Source: Dendrocalamus latiflorus (taxonomy: Eukaryota; Streptophyta; Magnoliopsida; Poales; Poaceae). Taken from it: 64,000 bases of DNA. The stretch is from positions 38,956,249 to 39,020,248 of the forward strand of contig CM029666.1 of the NCBI GenBank assembly GCA_017311315.1, given 5' to 3'. This document shows, in pieces, positions 34,311-46,249 of this stretch (positions within the stretch are counted from its first letter, which is position 1; each line of letters opens with the position of its first letter). A program made the translations under genes and the position numbers. The notes under the pieces are model-generated. The model was given only the letters and a program-made list of their open reading frames with translations, did no database searches and had not been told where the DNA came from.

Positions 34311-36360
34311 TCAACAATGTGGCCATTCTTCTTGCAGAATGTGCAATGGTACTTGACATACTGAAGTAGAAGCACATACCTTCCAAGAAAGGGTTTGGGG
34401 AAAATAAACTGACCTAAAGATAATCTTGGATGACTCAAGGAGTTTGATCTCAAACTTGGCACTCTCAACTATTCTCATAACCTTAGGTTGGTGGTTTTTG
34501 GAATACTCTAGGGAATTAAATCCTAGGCCTTTCTTCTTCATACTCACCTTAAATTGGTCAAGGATCATATTGAGATTCTTCTTCCCACTAGAAAATCTCT
34601 CATGGGCCTTTTTGTGGTACTCATTTTCTTGAGCTAAGTTCTCAAATGTGGCACACTGAGTGGTTTTGGTTGCCATAGCTTATCTCTCTTTATGGACAGC
34701 TACCTTAAGTCTCAAAGTCTCACAAGACACAAGTGGTTTCTCAAAGCCTCATACATCTTATCTAATCTGTCCCACTTTCAGTACAAAATACATAAGAAAT
34801 AGAATCAATTACTTTCTTAGATGTAGTCATGAACAAGGATTTTTCAGTTTTACATTTATCCTCAAGTATCTTGTTAAGAGCATTAATCTTAATTGTGAGC
34901 CTATGATAATTTTCATAAGATTTAGTCCTAGAATGAAGAAGCATTTTAGTTATTTCTTTCATCTTAAGGTTGCTATCCTCACAATGAGAACAACTATGAT
35001 CGAGATTAAATTTGAGCAATTTCTTGGTCGCACTATCCAATTTTAATTCAAACAAAGCACAATTTAAGCACAATGAAGAAATAATATATAAAGGAATCAC
35101 ATCCATGCAAATAGCATTCAAACAATCATGATCATTACTAGACTTGAGAAATTCTAGTTCATTTAGAGCATCTTTAAGTTGACTAACAATAGAAGAATGA
35201 TCAATTTTCAGATTAGCTATTTGATCATACAAGCATAAGCAAGATTCACAAATATCATCAAGATTCATGGATTTGAGAATAACAACTTCTAGGTTCAAGC
35301 TGCCAATCATAATATCCTAGTTCTTGATCAATTTAGCCTGTTTCTTTAGTTTCTATTTAGTAGCAACAAGAACACATTGCATCTCTTTAGAGGAAGGGCA
35401 TACTTCATCGGGATCACTGTAGAACTTGTCGGAGGAGGAGTCAACATCGGTGCTGCCCTTAGCTATGAAGCACATGCCGATGAAGTCCTAGGTCTTCTTC
35501 TTTCTGCGGGAGTCATCCTCCGTCCCCGAGTGCAAATCATTTATGTTGATGTTTTCAAGAGTGGCAATGACCTGATTATGAACTTATGGTAGATGGGCTT
35601 CTTGGACTTCATGTCATGAGTTTAGGATGCCTTCGAAAGTCCTTCTCCTCCTTGCTTTTCATCTTGGGGCACTTGGCCCGAATGTGGTTTGCCACATCAC
35701 ACTCAAAGCAAATGGCAGGGCCACTCCTTCTCTTGTTCGTTACTCTTTTGTATGCTCTCATGAATTTTGTAGATAGGAGGGCTAAGTCATCTTCAGGAAG
35801 CTTCTCCAGGTGCTCTAGAAAAGCCAAAATCTAAGAAACTTAAAGAGCTACTCTAAAAAGGGTCAATCACAAATGCCATCGACTCTGTCTTGGGGAGATG
35901 TGAGATGAAGTTAATCTCATACATCTTTAACCTCGAGTAGAGATTATTCATGGTGAGCTCACTCGTGACAGTGTTGTCATTGATGGAAGTGATCTTCATT
36001 TCCCAAACCTTCACATCAAATGCACCAACATCTAGTGTGCATTCTCAGAACTAGAAAATGTCAAACCAATAGTACGTAAATCATGAATAATCTTGTTAAA
36101 CCTTTCCCACAACTCATCCAAGGATTCACCCGGCTTTTGATCAATCTTTAAGTACTCTTTCTTCAATTAGTTCTATCTCACTTCCTTGATCATGGTAGAG
36201 ACCTCATGCTAGTTAGTGAGGGTCTTTCAGATCTCATGACTATATCTCAAGTGAGTAACTTACTTAAACTCAAATCGACTAAGCCCTTGATTAAGAAAAT
36301 TGTGAGCCTTGTTGTTTACCTCTTGTAAAAGTATACACACTGTTAATATACTTTTCACTC
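34311..36360 (-). pseudogene. Copia gag region of a fragmented element
   Basis: The reverse strand encodes, from right to left, UBN2-like gag pieces (about 36350-35880, including KPGESLDELWERF), a zinc knuckle CFECDVANHIRAKCP at about 35711-35667 with intact CX2CX4HX4C spacing, a long coiled-coil-like stretch (35310-34762), and FSSGKKNLNMILDQFKVSMK (34600-34540), typical of the gag linker of this family. Stops and frameshifts break it. It lies between LTR-like blocks B and C, which belong to another family by sequence. No pol is present. Confidence 0.75.
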
Positions 36361-36384
36361 ACATGGTTCACAACGTACATCCAG

Positions 36385-37350
36385 CTTCGGTCCTACGTTA
36401 CTATCGGATCTCAGATTAACAACTCTGAAATCCTCTATGTAAATCGCACTAGTCCAAGATCAGCAAGTGTATACAGTGATAACAGGGATACATATCAAGT
36501 ACAATAACAAAATTTATTTAACTAAATATGGGCTTGAAGGCCAAAGTTTACATCCACAACCCATAGGCCAAAATTAAATATAAGCAGCAGAAGATAAAAC
36601 TGAAGCAAAAGAAGCCCAAAGCTTGCCCATAGGCAAATGACAATAAGGCATGACCTATTCATTCTAATCCTCATCAAAGCCGAAGCAGTCCTCTGGCAAT
36701 AGAATTTAAGCAAGGTGAGCACATGAAATATACTCCGCAAGTTACATAGGAAAATGCATTCAAGGAAATACAGTAAATAGATTGGAAATTGCTGAATTTA
36801 ATACCGTAAATAAAAACAACATTGTAATCAAAATTGATATCGTTAGTGCAGGTCCATCCCCCACACTAACTTATCCACAGGTATTCCATCCAGAACATCT
36901 TTCTCCAAAAAGATCTCATATGGATTCCATCCCTCCATAGGCATTTTGTAAATCATTTTTGAAAACAAAGTCTAATCCATGAAAAACTTTACTCAGTTTG
37001 CCCATGACCATGGGGACGATTATCCAAGATTATTTATACACTCTGTAGAGGTTGTACAACTTTACCCACAAGATATGATTATCTCATAATGTCGACCATT
37101 ACATACTTCCGTAGGCTTGTGACTGAGAAAATCATAACAAGGCCTTTACAATACAAAGCCTTCACCTGGCCAAGCCAATATTAAGGTTTCACCTTAGTAA
37201 GGAATCCACCAGATCGGGACCCCTCTTGAGCCAAGTGAGACTTCACATGGCCTATGCCATGTTCACTTTCAACCTACAGTGAAACTCAGGTTTGGACCTG
37301 CAAATTAATTAGTCAGGACTATCACATACTAGTCTTGTGGTAGTACGATA
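36385..37350 (-). repeat. LTR-like block C (direct copy of block A)
   Basis: Shares with block A: tgtaaatcgcactag, gcttgaaggccaaagtttac, ttagtgcaggtccatccccc, and tccatgaaaaactttactca, in the same order and orientation. It is shorter than block A. Together with block A it could be the LTR pair of one element, but the DNA between them is a mixture of families and no clean target duplication is visible. Confidence 0.6.
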
Positions 37351-37561
37351 GGACTTTAACCTAATGTTTTTGCAACTTGCTATTTGGAGATTATTCTATA
37401 TGAGTGCTCGGTGCAGGAAATAAATATAGTTAATTCTTCTCCCCATAAGCTGTTAGTGCAGACGCGCAGTACTTACCGGTGACAAACTTGCAATCTATGC
37501 TACGCTCAGCTCTTTTAGCAAGCAAGTACCAGAGCTAAAGCTATAATCGGCTTATCATTTA

Positions 37562-37793
37562 CTCCACCAGCCAAGTTTATATGACATACTTTTTAATGAT
37601 ATTATTTATAAATATATGACTTTTATATTTTAATATAAAATTAGTATGATATTTTTCTATACCTAATAAATATCTATTTTAGTTGATATTCTCTATAGCA
37701 CATTATACATATATTAAATATAATGCTTAGAGTGTTTAGTCTTCGGTCTATGTGCCAAGACGAAATACGGTTTATAAACATAGACGGAAGGAG
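37562..37793. mobile_element. Stowaway-like MITE (tentative)
   Basis: The right end reads agacggaaggag followed by TA, the typical end of a Stowaway element. The left end reads TA then ctccaccag, a weaker match to ctccttccgtct. The about 230 bp between are very AT-rich. The TA flanks fit the Tc1/mariner-type target. The left end is uncertain. Confidence 0.45.
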
Positions 37794-38305
37794 TAAATCA
37801 TATAGACATGCTAGACGATCTATTTGAGGTACACCGACCATGGACGCAATGACCATGTACATTACTACATCTGATCTCAGATATGTTCTATTAAAACATT
37901 GAAAAAAAATGTTTCTCCAAATGATTGTCATTTCGTCAAGATATCTGCTAATTGGCTTCCATACCACAGATGACACAAGAATCTACTCTATATGAAATAC
38001 TACAAGGATACCTCGCGTGCTGAAGCGGAAATTTGTAGAAATTAATTTGTTGACTGTAATGTTTGAACAAATAAAGGTGAAATATGGTAGAGCCTAAAAA
38101 GAATTAGAAGACGATAGAATGAAACGTCTATGACAACTGTTATCCGATTATTAGGAAGGGTGATGTGGCTGACAAGAGAAGAGAGAAATAGTACTAATTA
38201 TAGTAAGAAGGATTACTTGCTTAAAATATATAGATTACTTCGGAAGAACTAGAATTAATTCTTTGTTGAATACTGTGTTGACTAATTATTAGTCACGATA
38301 GTTAG
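37794..38305. other. AT-rich spacer, no gene seen
   Basis: No coding sequence, RNA gene or recognisable repeat is supported here. Confidence 0.4.
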
Positions 38306-38854
38306 CTAGCTACAATTAGGCGAGTAGCACCGAAGATAGTTCTCAATCTCTTCAGCTACAAAGTTTGCAAGCCTCTGATGAAATTCACTCCACATGGCAA
38401 CTTTCAGTAAATTTATTTCGAGGTGTAAACCATCCAAATCCAAATTAAAGTAGTGGCATATGGTGGCACCTTCAAGACGGAAATGTATATAAGCATGACC
38501 GATCAAACCATCAGTAGTTATTACTAAGCTACACCTTCCTGTAGTGCCTAAAAACCATGTATGCAATTAGATATGCTCCACGCGTTCATTAGTACGTGCT
38601 AGCAATATACAAAGCCACGACAGAGAGTAGTTTCTGAGAATAGGAAGCCGGGACTGATCGCCAATAATGAATCTGAACAAGTGCCTGTGTGGTCTCCAAT
38701 TGTACGCATGATCAGCAGCGAGGAGTAGTGTCCTGAGACCAGTTGCGAGTCGCCATGCCGGGATGTCACAATAGACAAACACTGAACCTGCTGTCAATAA
38801 GCTAGACGGCGTACGAGTGCCATAGCAAGTTGGGTCGCGAAACAACCTGACCAT
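38306..38854 (-). pseudogene. Unrecognised reading frame with one stop
   Basis: On the reverse strand two open segments (38854-38567 and 38566-38306) share one frame and are separated by a single TAA, giving 182 sense codons in all. Composition is ordinary and protein-like, with no low complexity: it includes CDIPAWRLATGLRTLLLAAD and HYFNLDLDGLHLEINLLKVA. I do not recognise the family. It lies upstream of RADIALIS-like gene 2 on the opposite strand. It may be an old gene remnant or a chance frame. Confidence 0.25.
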
Positions 38855-39204
38855 CTAATCTGTATATCTAGCTTAGCTATATAGATCGAGCAGGAACTGA
38901 AGAGATAAAAATGTAGGATCCCCACTTCCCTGGGATACAAATATTTGTTCCTTTGGAACACTCGCTGTGGCTCTCCGCGCTCTGGCTCGGTTATGCCTTA
39001 TTCTCCATGCTTTCCCCCTTGACCCCACAACAGAACCTGCAGCCTTTTCTTCCGTTCCACCCTTGTAAGTACCACCCCTTCTCACTCTCCTCTTCTCACA
39101 AGCCACAAGCCTAGCTAGCTAGCTAGCCACATCCATCGATCGCTATTCGCTACCTCATCTTATCAGGTTCCGTTAGCTCAGTAGCCAGTGAGTGATATAG
39201 CTGG

Positions 39205-39471
39205 ATGGCGTCGATGAGCTCGTCGAGGCCGCAGTGGACGGCGAAGCAGAACAAGCAGTTCGAGCAGGCGCTGGCGGTGTACGACAAGGACACGCCGGAC
39301 CGGTGGCACAACATCGCGCTCGCCGTGGGGTGCCAGTCGGCCGACGAGGTCAAGCGCTACTACGAGCTGCTCGTGGAGGATGTCAAGCGCATCGAGGCCG
39401 GCAAGGTGCCCTTCCCCGCCTACAGGTGCCCCGGCGCTGGCTCCATGGGCGGTTACGAGGCCGACAGGTGA
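39205..39471 (+). CDS. RADIALIS-like small SANT/MYB-type protein (gene 2)
   Basis: The first exon starts at ATG 39205 and reads 88 codons to a TGA at 39469-39471. The SANT domain spans residues 11-65: WTAKQNKQFEQALAVYD, then DTPDRWHNIALAVG, then DEVKRYYELLVEDVKRIE, followed by the signature GKVPFPAYR. The end is ambiguous: at 39467/39468 there is a strong donor, cag|gtgagg, so the visible stop may lie inside an intron. RADIALIS-like proteins often end with a few basic residues from a second exon, but I could not place that exon. Function is expected to be nuclear, as a small competitor in MYB-type complexes. Gene 1 at 26690 is in the same orientation and clearly related. No damage is seen. 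Confidence 0.9.
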   Translation: MASMSSSRPQWTAKQNKQFEQALAVYDKDTPDRWHNIALAVGCQSADEVKRYYELLVEDVKRIEAGKVPFPAYRCPGAGSMGGYEADR

Positions 39472-40710
39472 GGCCAGGACCCTCCTCCAGAGCACGTACG
39501 CCGGCCTAATTTTCATTACCTTTCGTATCGCAGAATTGCTTACTGGATTGCACGCGTAGACCAATGGAATAATAACTAAATAAAGAGCTCTCCACGATCA
39601 CATTATTTGGGGGTCTGTTTAGTCAGTCTTCAGCTTAAGAGTATCTTGGAGCTAAAATTGGGCCAAACATGTTAACGACTTTTCGGTTTGTCCTATATAC
39701 AAGGTCTGTTCTTTTTGTCTGAAGTTTTTAGTTTTTAGTTATGACTTATGACCTTTGAGCTGTTCGTGTGAAAGATTACAAATTAATAGAAACTCACATA
39801 CGATTTTTATCGATATAAATAAAATCGGTATAGTATGTACTATAATTAACTAGTAGATCCTATCTTAAAAAGATACTTCATTTAAAAGTAATTACTATAG
39901 AAAACCAAAAGGCAGCTTTTAAAAGCTGAAAATAACAAGTCTATAACTCTAAGCTAGTTTCGTACCAGATTCTTATGCCATGCTGAAGTTAGTAGAAAGG
40001 GGTTTCTCGGACTCACTAAGTCGACGGCTTGAAGGGCTCGAAGCCCTGCTTGGGGCCGCAACTTTTGCCAAAAGCTGCTTTTTGGTTTATGGCTGGAAAG
40101 CAACTTTAGGTCTTGGTTGTAGCTTTTGCTACAAGGTCGTTTGGAGTCTGCTTTTGTCTTAGACTGGTTGGCTGATGTGAGTTGTGAAACGTCTAAAATG
40201 CCTGTACGACAAATGATGCTTATTGGGTGCCGATTAACCTAATTCATTCATCCATTTTGTAACATTAATGCATTTAGCGAATTATAGCCTTGCATTACGT
40301 AACTTTCCTTTTTAATTTCACTTGGGCTTAATTAAAATGACCTTACAAACAACTAACTAAGCACTTAATTTGATTGAGCATGTCAGACAAGATGTCAAAT
40401 GGAATTGCATAATTTCCAAAACTCATCAGGTGATCACTCAAAACATAAAAGAAAGAGATGGTACCATCACTTGTCATACACACATCGAATCCCATCCAGA
40501 ACAACAAAGGGGGAAATTTCTGAACAACAGACAATTAACATCTCCCGTTCATAATTAACACCATATCTGACCATGCATGAACGAAATCGTAGACAGATTA
40601 ATTAACATCTCCCATCCATAATTCAAAAAAAAAAGAGAGAAAAATAGAAAAAAGTTTATCTAACCTCATCTACACGTGCCGCCTCTGGGCTGTCATCAAC
40701 CTCACTGTCG
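39472..40710. other. 3' flank of gene 2 with Tourist-like MITE
   Basis: At about 39705-39945 lies a diverged inverted relative of the MITE at 7321: both share tactagttaatt-agtacatac, tatatcgacaaa/tatatcgataaa and cgtatgtgagttt in matching order on opposite strands. Its ends are ggtctgttctttttgtc on the left and agctgaaaataacaag on the right. The rest is AT-rich with no gene. Confidence 0.55.
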
Positions 40711-41902
40711 CCTACTATTGCAAAAAGATCATCACAAATGGTTCAAAAATATCATCATAAACAGTTTCGTGAGCCGACTGAGTTTATGAGTCAGTAATAA
40801 CATGAGGTCATCACAAACGGCTTTTGAACCGTCTGTGATGCAGACTATCACAGACGGTTTCAACTACAAACCATCTATGATATTAAACTATCATAGACGA
40901 TTTCTAGTTGAAACCGTCTGTGATATCTATTATTACAGACGATTCTTACAATGAATCGTCTGTGATAATCTGCATCATAGATAGTTCTAGTTAAGAACTG
41001 TCTATGATAAACTTCTCCCGATCTCAAAAATAGGCTCATTCAATTCATCAACATTCTCTGATTGTGATGTTTGCGCTAATTGCACTATAAAACAACGTAA
41101 TCAGAGAATACAGATGAACCAGAACAGACCTATTTATAAAAATAAAATTATCCTAGCCATCCATCAATCGTCACATGTAAGAACTAAGGTATCAACAAAT
41201 AATTTTCACATGCACCCACGAGCATTAAGATTTACATGGCCGAAACCCTAGCCATCTAACTATTTCATAATATCATATCCAATCATCAAGGAAGAGAGGA
41301 GAGGGGATCAGATGGGGGATGAACAAACTACTGGTGCCGATGGAGGAGAGGAGACGGCAGCGTCACCGTTGTGTCATGACGGTGACACTGCACAAGACAC
41401 TCTTACAATAAGAGTATCTTATGCAGTGAACCGTGGCGTCACAACTGAAGGCGGAGGAGCTCAGGGGAGGCGGCCAGCGCTTCAATCGGCGTTTTGGGGG
41501 AGCTAGCAGGCGAATCAGTTTGGAGTGTTTGGGGAGGCATATGGGAGAGGCATATATAAGGGCATTTGGCCGGGTAGCGAACCTGAGAGGTCGTGACGCA
41601 GCTTTAGTTTGAATAGAAGGGGCGGCAAAATCGGGCGATAAAATATCATGGACGGATTTTAATACAAACCGTCTATGATGAGGTAATATCATAGATAGTT
41701 CTTGTTAATAACCATCTGTGATACTTCGCAGACAGTTTTCAGGATGAACCGTCTGTGACATTACCTCTTTACAGACTATTTTTAACGCTGGTGACAACAC
41801 AGATGATCTCTAAACCAAAATCGTCTGTGATTGTATTTAATACTGATAATTTTGGTTAACTGTCTGTGATGAAGTGTCTAGTATTAGCCTTTTGTAGTAG
41901 TG
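40711..41902. mobile_element. Non-autonomous CACTA-type element 1
   Basis: The right end reads ttttgtagtagtg, the complement of a CACTACTACAAAA terminal repeat. The left end reads cctactattgcaaaaag, a decayed version. Both sides carry dense subterminal repeats of tcacagacggttt and its complement, many as inverted pairs. No transposase is encoded. A small frame at 41312-41506 has no recognised domain. I could not confirm a 3-bp target duplication. Confidence 0.75.
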
Positions 41903-42006
41903 GTGCCCCTACCTCCCGTCCATCAGTTCTTGACAACGGCCCGCTTATGGGGTCGCTGATAGGTAAGGGAGGGGCGGAGGAGGTTGGGTCGGTAAGGGAG
42001 GGAGGG

Positions 42007-43110
42007 TGTTGGGTTTAGTCCTACATTGGTTGTGGAAAAAGAAGAAGCACAACTTATATGTGTGAGGGAGATCTCACCTATTAGACTAGTCTTTTTGGGC
42101 AAAAGGCTCAATACCACTTATAAATATTGTTGCTTTAGGGCTTGCATAAGGGCAGCTCGTGGGCTTAGGTGTCGCAGTCCACTTGTACCTGTGGCCCGAG
42201 GAGTAAACCCGTTGGACCTAGGCATACGGCAAAAGTGTTCGATCTAACAATTGGTATCAAAATCTAGGGGGCAAAGTGATGGTTGGCAACGTGAGTGACC
42301 CATCGAAATCAGGCATGATCATCAAGCCAACAGCAAGAAGCACTTCGATCTTGATTCAATACCCAATATTGAGCGAAACGAATTACAGCATATGGGCCAT
42401 AAAGATGAAGTTAATCTTACGTTCGCTAGAGGTATGGTTGGCAGTCGAAGATGGAGACGATGATAGCAACAAAGATCAAGGAACGATGGTGGCCATCTCA
42501 CAAGCAGTGCTAGATGTTGTGATGATGTCAATCACCGAGAAGAAGATGGCTAAAGAAGCCTGGATCACATATAGGGAGATGCGAGTAGGCGAAGATCATG
42601 TTAAAAAGGCACGCGCTCAAGTGCTGAAATGGCAACTAAGCAAGTTGCAGATGGGGGACTCGGAAACGATCACTGAGTACTCCATGACATTCATCACACT
42701 GGTGGGAGAGATCCATTCGCTCGGCATGAAGTGGAAGAGAGCGACGTCGTTGAAAAACTGTTCAGCTCGGTACCAAATCGATTCCTCTAGATTATCGAAA
42801 CAATCGAACAGTTTGACGATGTCACAGTTATGTCGCTCTCGGAGGCGATTGGTTGCCTTAGAACCTATGAGGAAGGACTCAAGAGTCGATGGCACTCGAA
42901 GGACGAGAGTGATAAACTTCTCTTTACCCAGAACGAGTGGGAAGAGGGTAGCTCGAAGACAAAGAAGCATGAGGGCACTTCTAGCGCCAAGAGAGGAGGT
43001 CGTAACGGAAGAGGTTGGGGACGCGCTCATGGACAAGCGGAGGCGAGGCGATGGCAATTGCATCACTAAAGATCTATTTGTGTTTACTTGTGTACGCATG
43101 CGTGATCTCA
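42007..43110 (+). mobile_element. Copia element 4 fragment: 5' LTR plus gag
   Basis: A 243-bp LTR (42007-42249, tgttgggttt to gatctaaca, TATA-like cttataaata near 42117-42126) is followed by a primer binding site (ttggtatcaaaatc from 42251) and a gag. Nothing recognisable as protease, integrase or reverse transcriptase follows, and there is no second LTR. The element was probably truncated after gag. Confidence 0.85.
42279..43069 (+). pseudogene. Gag of Copia element 4 (frameshifted)
   Basis: The frame starts at ATG 42279, 30 bp after the LTR, and includes TNYSIWAIKMKLILRSLEVW, the WA-KM/L-L---VW pattern of the UBN2/DUF4219 N-terminus, then KKARAQVLKWQLSKLQMGDS and SMTFITLVGEIHSLG. Around 42750 the protein-like reading shifts frame, and a TAG occurs near 42793 before MSLSEAIGCLRTYEEGLKSR. 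The C-terminal part is basic and Gly/Arg-rich (RGGRNGRGWGRAHG). The zinc knuckle expected next is not seen. Confidence 0.82.
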
Positions 43111-43835
43111 AAGTTCAAGTTCATCGCTCGTCTAGACCCTGAGCAAATTCCCCAACAGAGGAGTGGAGGAGGACGATGACGTGGGTGGCCTAGGGGAATC
43201 AGAGGAGGTCGATTCCAACAACGATGGCCTCCTTTCGGTGGCGCGGGCTGGGAGGATATGAGGGGACATCGGCAAAGAAAGGCAAGGGCACGGCCAGGGG
43301 AAGGCGACTTCCAACATCAATTCCGGCCGTCAGTAGCAGGCGCTAAGGTGAGAAGACCACTAGTCGTGGAACCCTAAGGTTAAGGAGGAGTTAGGGACGG
43401 GGAGGAGGACTGGAGAGCGGAAAGAAGGAAATGAGGGTGGGGAGACAGATTTCGGGCTTTTATAAGATGGCAAAGGTGAGTAATTTCCTATCAGCTTTGA
43501 TGGCAACCGGCAAAGCCATCCCGCAAGAAGCCACAGAAAGCACATCTTCCCCACTTGTAAGCTTTTCTCGCCGTTTGAGGGATTTGCTACTTTTGGAAGC
43601 CGAAGCTGGCTTTAAGACCTCAAATGGGGCCAAAATAAATTAGCCTATCCAAATTAATTAGGCCCTCAAGTACTGTTTTTTTTAATACTAACCACTATTA
43701 CGTTCTGTTGGCAAATCAAAAGCAACGTCCGCCGCTTACTTATCATATTGACATTTGGTACCGGACGGTGTGGCACATATGCTGCACCAGCGCATCGATC
43801 ACTACATGATTTAGATGCACCGGGTACTTGCTGAA
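43111..43835. other. Spacer, no gene seen
   Basis: Moderately GC-rich sequence with short open frames but no recognised domain. It joins truncated gag to the duplicated segment at 43836. Confidence 0.4.
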
Positions 43836-45248
43836 CAAGTTCATTTGCCAGCCCTACCTCGCTGGTTTCAGCTTCAACTTCTGACTTTTGGTTTCTAGTT
43901 CACTATTTCTTAATTTCATCATTTTCTAGCTTTTTAACTTTTTTAGGCTTTTTTGTCTTTTCTTTTTTTCGTATTCCTTTGCATTATCCATGATAGACTA
44001 ATCTGTTTTTTCAATTTTAAATTTAATTACTAAAAATGCTACCAGCAGCCAGTGGCGGACCCAAGATTTGAATCCAGGGTATGCCTAACTAAAAAATTAT
44101 TATCCAATGTTGATATAATCTAATACAAAAATTCGGTAAACGGTTCGGTAAAAAACATAATATATCTAAAAGATCTCATAATACCTTAAATTCAACAAAT
44201 AAGTTCGAAATTTGCATAACTGATAATATAAATTGTTCAAATGTAATATAAGGTCTTACATAAATAGAAGATTGCAACACTAGTTTAAGGCTTTTGCTTT
44301 CCGCTTCTTCATGGCCATGAAAGTGTGAACTATGTCATAAGCCATAAAACCAGCTATAGTGCAAAAAAGCCATAAGCCACAAAAAAACCAAGTTGAGCAG
44401 GCCAAACATACTGGCTTTTACTGATGGTTTTTGATTTTGGCTTATAAATAGCAACAGTTTATAGAGAAGCTTGTGGAGAGAGACATTCGTGTGCGATTTT
44501 AGCAGATATAAATGAAGTCACTATAGTGTCAACTACAATCAATTAGTATACTCCATATTGAGAAGACATTTCATTTAAAAGCTAAGTAATATAGAAAAAT
44601 CATTTAATATAGAAAAATGGTTTATAGAAGTCAAAGCGAATAGGAAATCTCTGTCATGTATAAATCTATATAAAGCAAGTTCATTTGCCAGCCCTACCTC
44701 GCTCGTTTCAGTTTCAGCTTCTGACTTTTGGTTTCTAGTTCACTATTTCTTAATTTCATCCTTTTCTAGCTTTTTAACTTTTTTTAGGTTTTTTTGTCTT
44801 TTCTTTTTTTCCGTATTCCTTTGTATTATCCGTGATAGACTAATCTGTTTTTTTTTTCATTTTTAATTTTAAATTTAATTACTAAAAAATGCTACCAGCA
44901 GTTACAGTGCAAAAATAAGCCAGCTATAGTGCAAAAAAGCCATAAGCCACAAATAAACCAAGTTGAGCAGGCCAGTTAACATATTGGTTTTTACTGATGG
45001 TTTTTGATTTTGGCTTATAAATAGCAACAGTTTATAGAGAAGCTTGTGGAGAGAGACATTTGTGTGCGATTTTAGCTGATATAAATGAAGTCACTACAGT
45101 GTCAACTACAATCAATTAGTATACTCCATATTGAGAATACATTTTATTTAAAAGCTAAGTAATATAGAAAAATCATTTAATATAAAAAATGGTTTATAGA
45201 AGCTTTAGCGAACGGGAAATCTCCGTCATGTATAAATCTATACAAAGC
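43836..45248 (+). repeat. Direct duplication with 840-bp period
   Basis: Two tandem copies begin caagttcatttgccagccct at 43836 and 44676 and run to tataaatctata-aaagc at about 44676 and 45248. The second copy lacks about 265 bp (about 44050-44315) present in the first, which begins with agtggcggacccaag and may be a separate small insertion. Each copy also includes sequence resembling a Tourist-like MITE (tcatttaaaagctaagtaatatag). Confidence 0.85.
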
Positions 45249-46249
45249 TGTATATATATGCCGCTGAACTGAGAGTAGTTTTACTTTCCGCAGGCTGAAG
45301 CACCTGAAGATCTAGGTGGCATGCAGTCACATGCACGATGATGCGTGTACGTGCACGGTGCCTGTACATACACGCGGTACACCGCTGCTATGTGGTGCGT
45401 GTGGCTAGAAGCAAGTGACCAGGAGCATCGATCCGAGCATGCATGTGAATAATTTCTAGTTAATTTGCAGATCAATCGATCTCGATCCCATGTACTGTCC
45501 ATCTCATGTGATAATCTCTGCATATGTCATATATTTCAGTAAAAGGAAATGAATAGTGTTGCATTCTCGCATCTAAATAGTTTGTTGATGTTTTTTCAGC
45601 CGTGTGTAGTTGTAAATATTTTTAGGAGAGCTTTCTTTCCGAACTGTGTATTGTATGCAGGATATACTAGCACATTCTGAACTTGAGCTCGATTCTACCG
45701 GACATCATTCGGCTAGTAGAAATTTAAAACCAATGATCAGAATGTATTAACTGACCACCAATAGTTGTTATTGTATTGAACATGCTTCTACCATCTTCGT
45801 GGCTAGCGCCGTACGCTGACGAGGATGCTGTTTTTTTTTCTGATATACATAATTAGACCTAACAAAGTACAAAACGTACAACTCTTTCTAACAATTTTCT
45901 AGACTTACAATTAGGCATGTCCAGAGAATAGGAATGCATATATCCGTAGACTTATGCTTTTGTGAGTGTGCATATTATGCTGACAATATAATACTCCTCT
46001 ATTTCAAGTAATGATTTCTATGAGCGGTATACTTATATGTTAGATATAATATAAAAATAGCTCATTAACACCTAAATTGTACCAAAAACACTCTTAGTGC
46101 TATCAACCACCAATAATATTATATTCAGGCTCTTTAGCTTTTTTTTTGTTACAGAACAAAGATGGAGCAAGCATACACACCATCTAAAGATAAACTTCCA
46201 ACCATAAATCTTATTCATCTTGCCCTGTTTGTAACAGATGGAAAAAAAT
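45249..46249. other. Spacer, no gene seen
   Basis: No coding region recognised. A Stowaway-like end (actcctctatttcaagta) occurs at about 45993 but no partner end was found. Confidence 0.4.

Noticed and set aside
36385..37350. Blocks A and C taken as the LTR pair of one complete element
   Set aside because: The DNA between them includes an inverted copy and a Copia gag of another family, block C is shorter, and no target duplication was found.
45990..46050. Stowaway MITE starting near 45993
   Set aside because: Only one end resembles a Stowaway terminus and no partner end was found.
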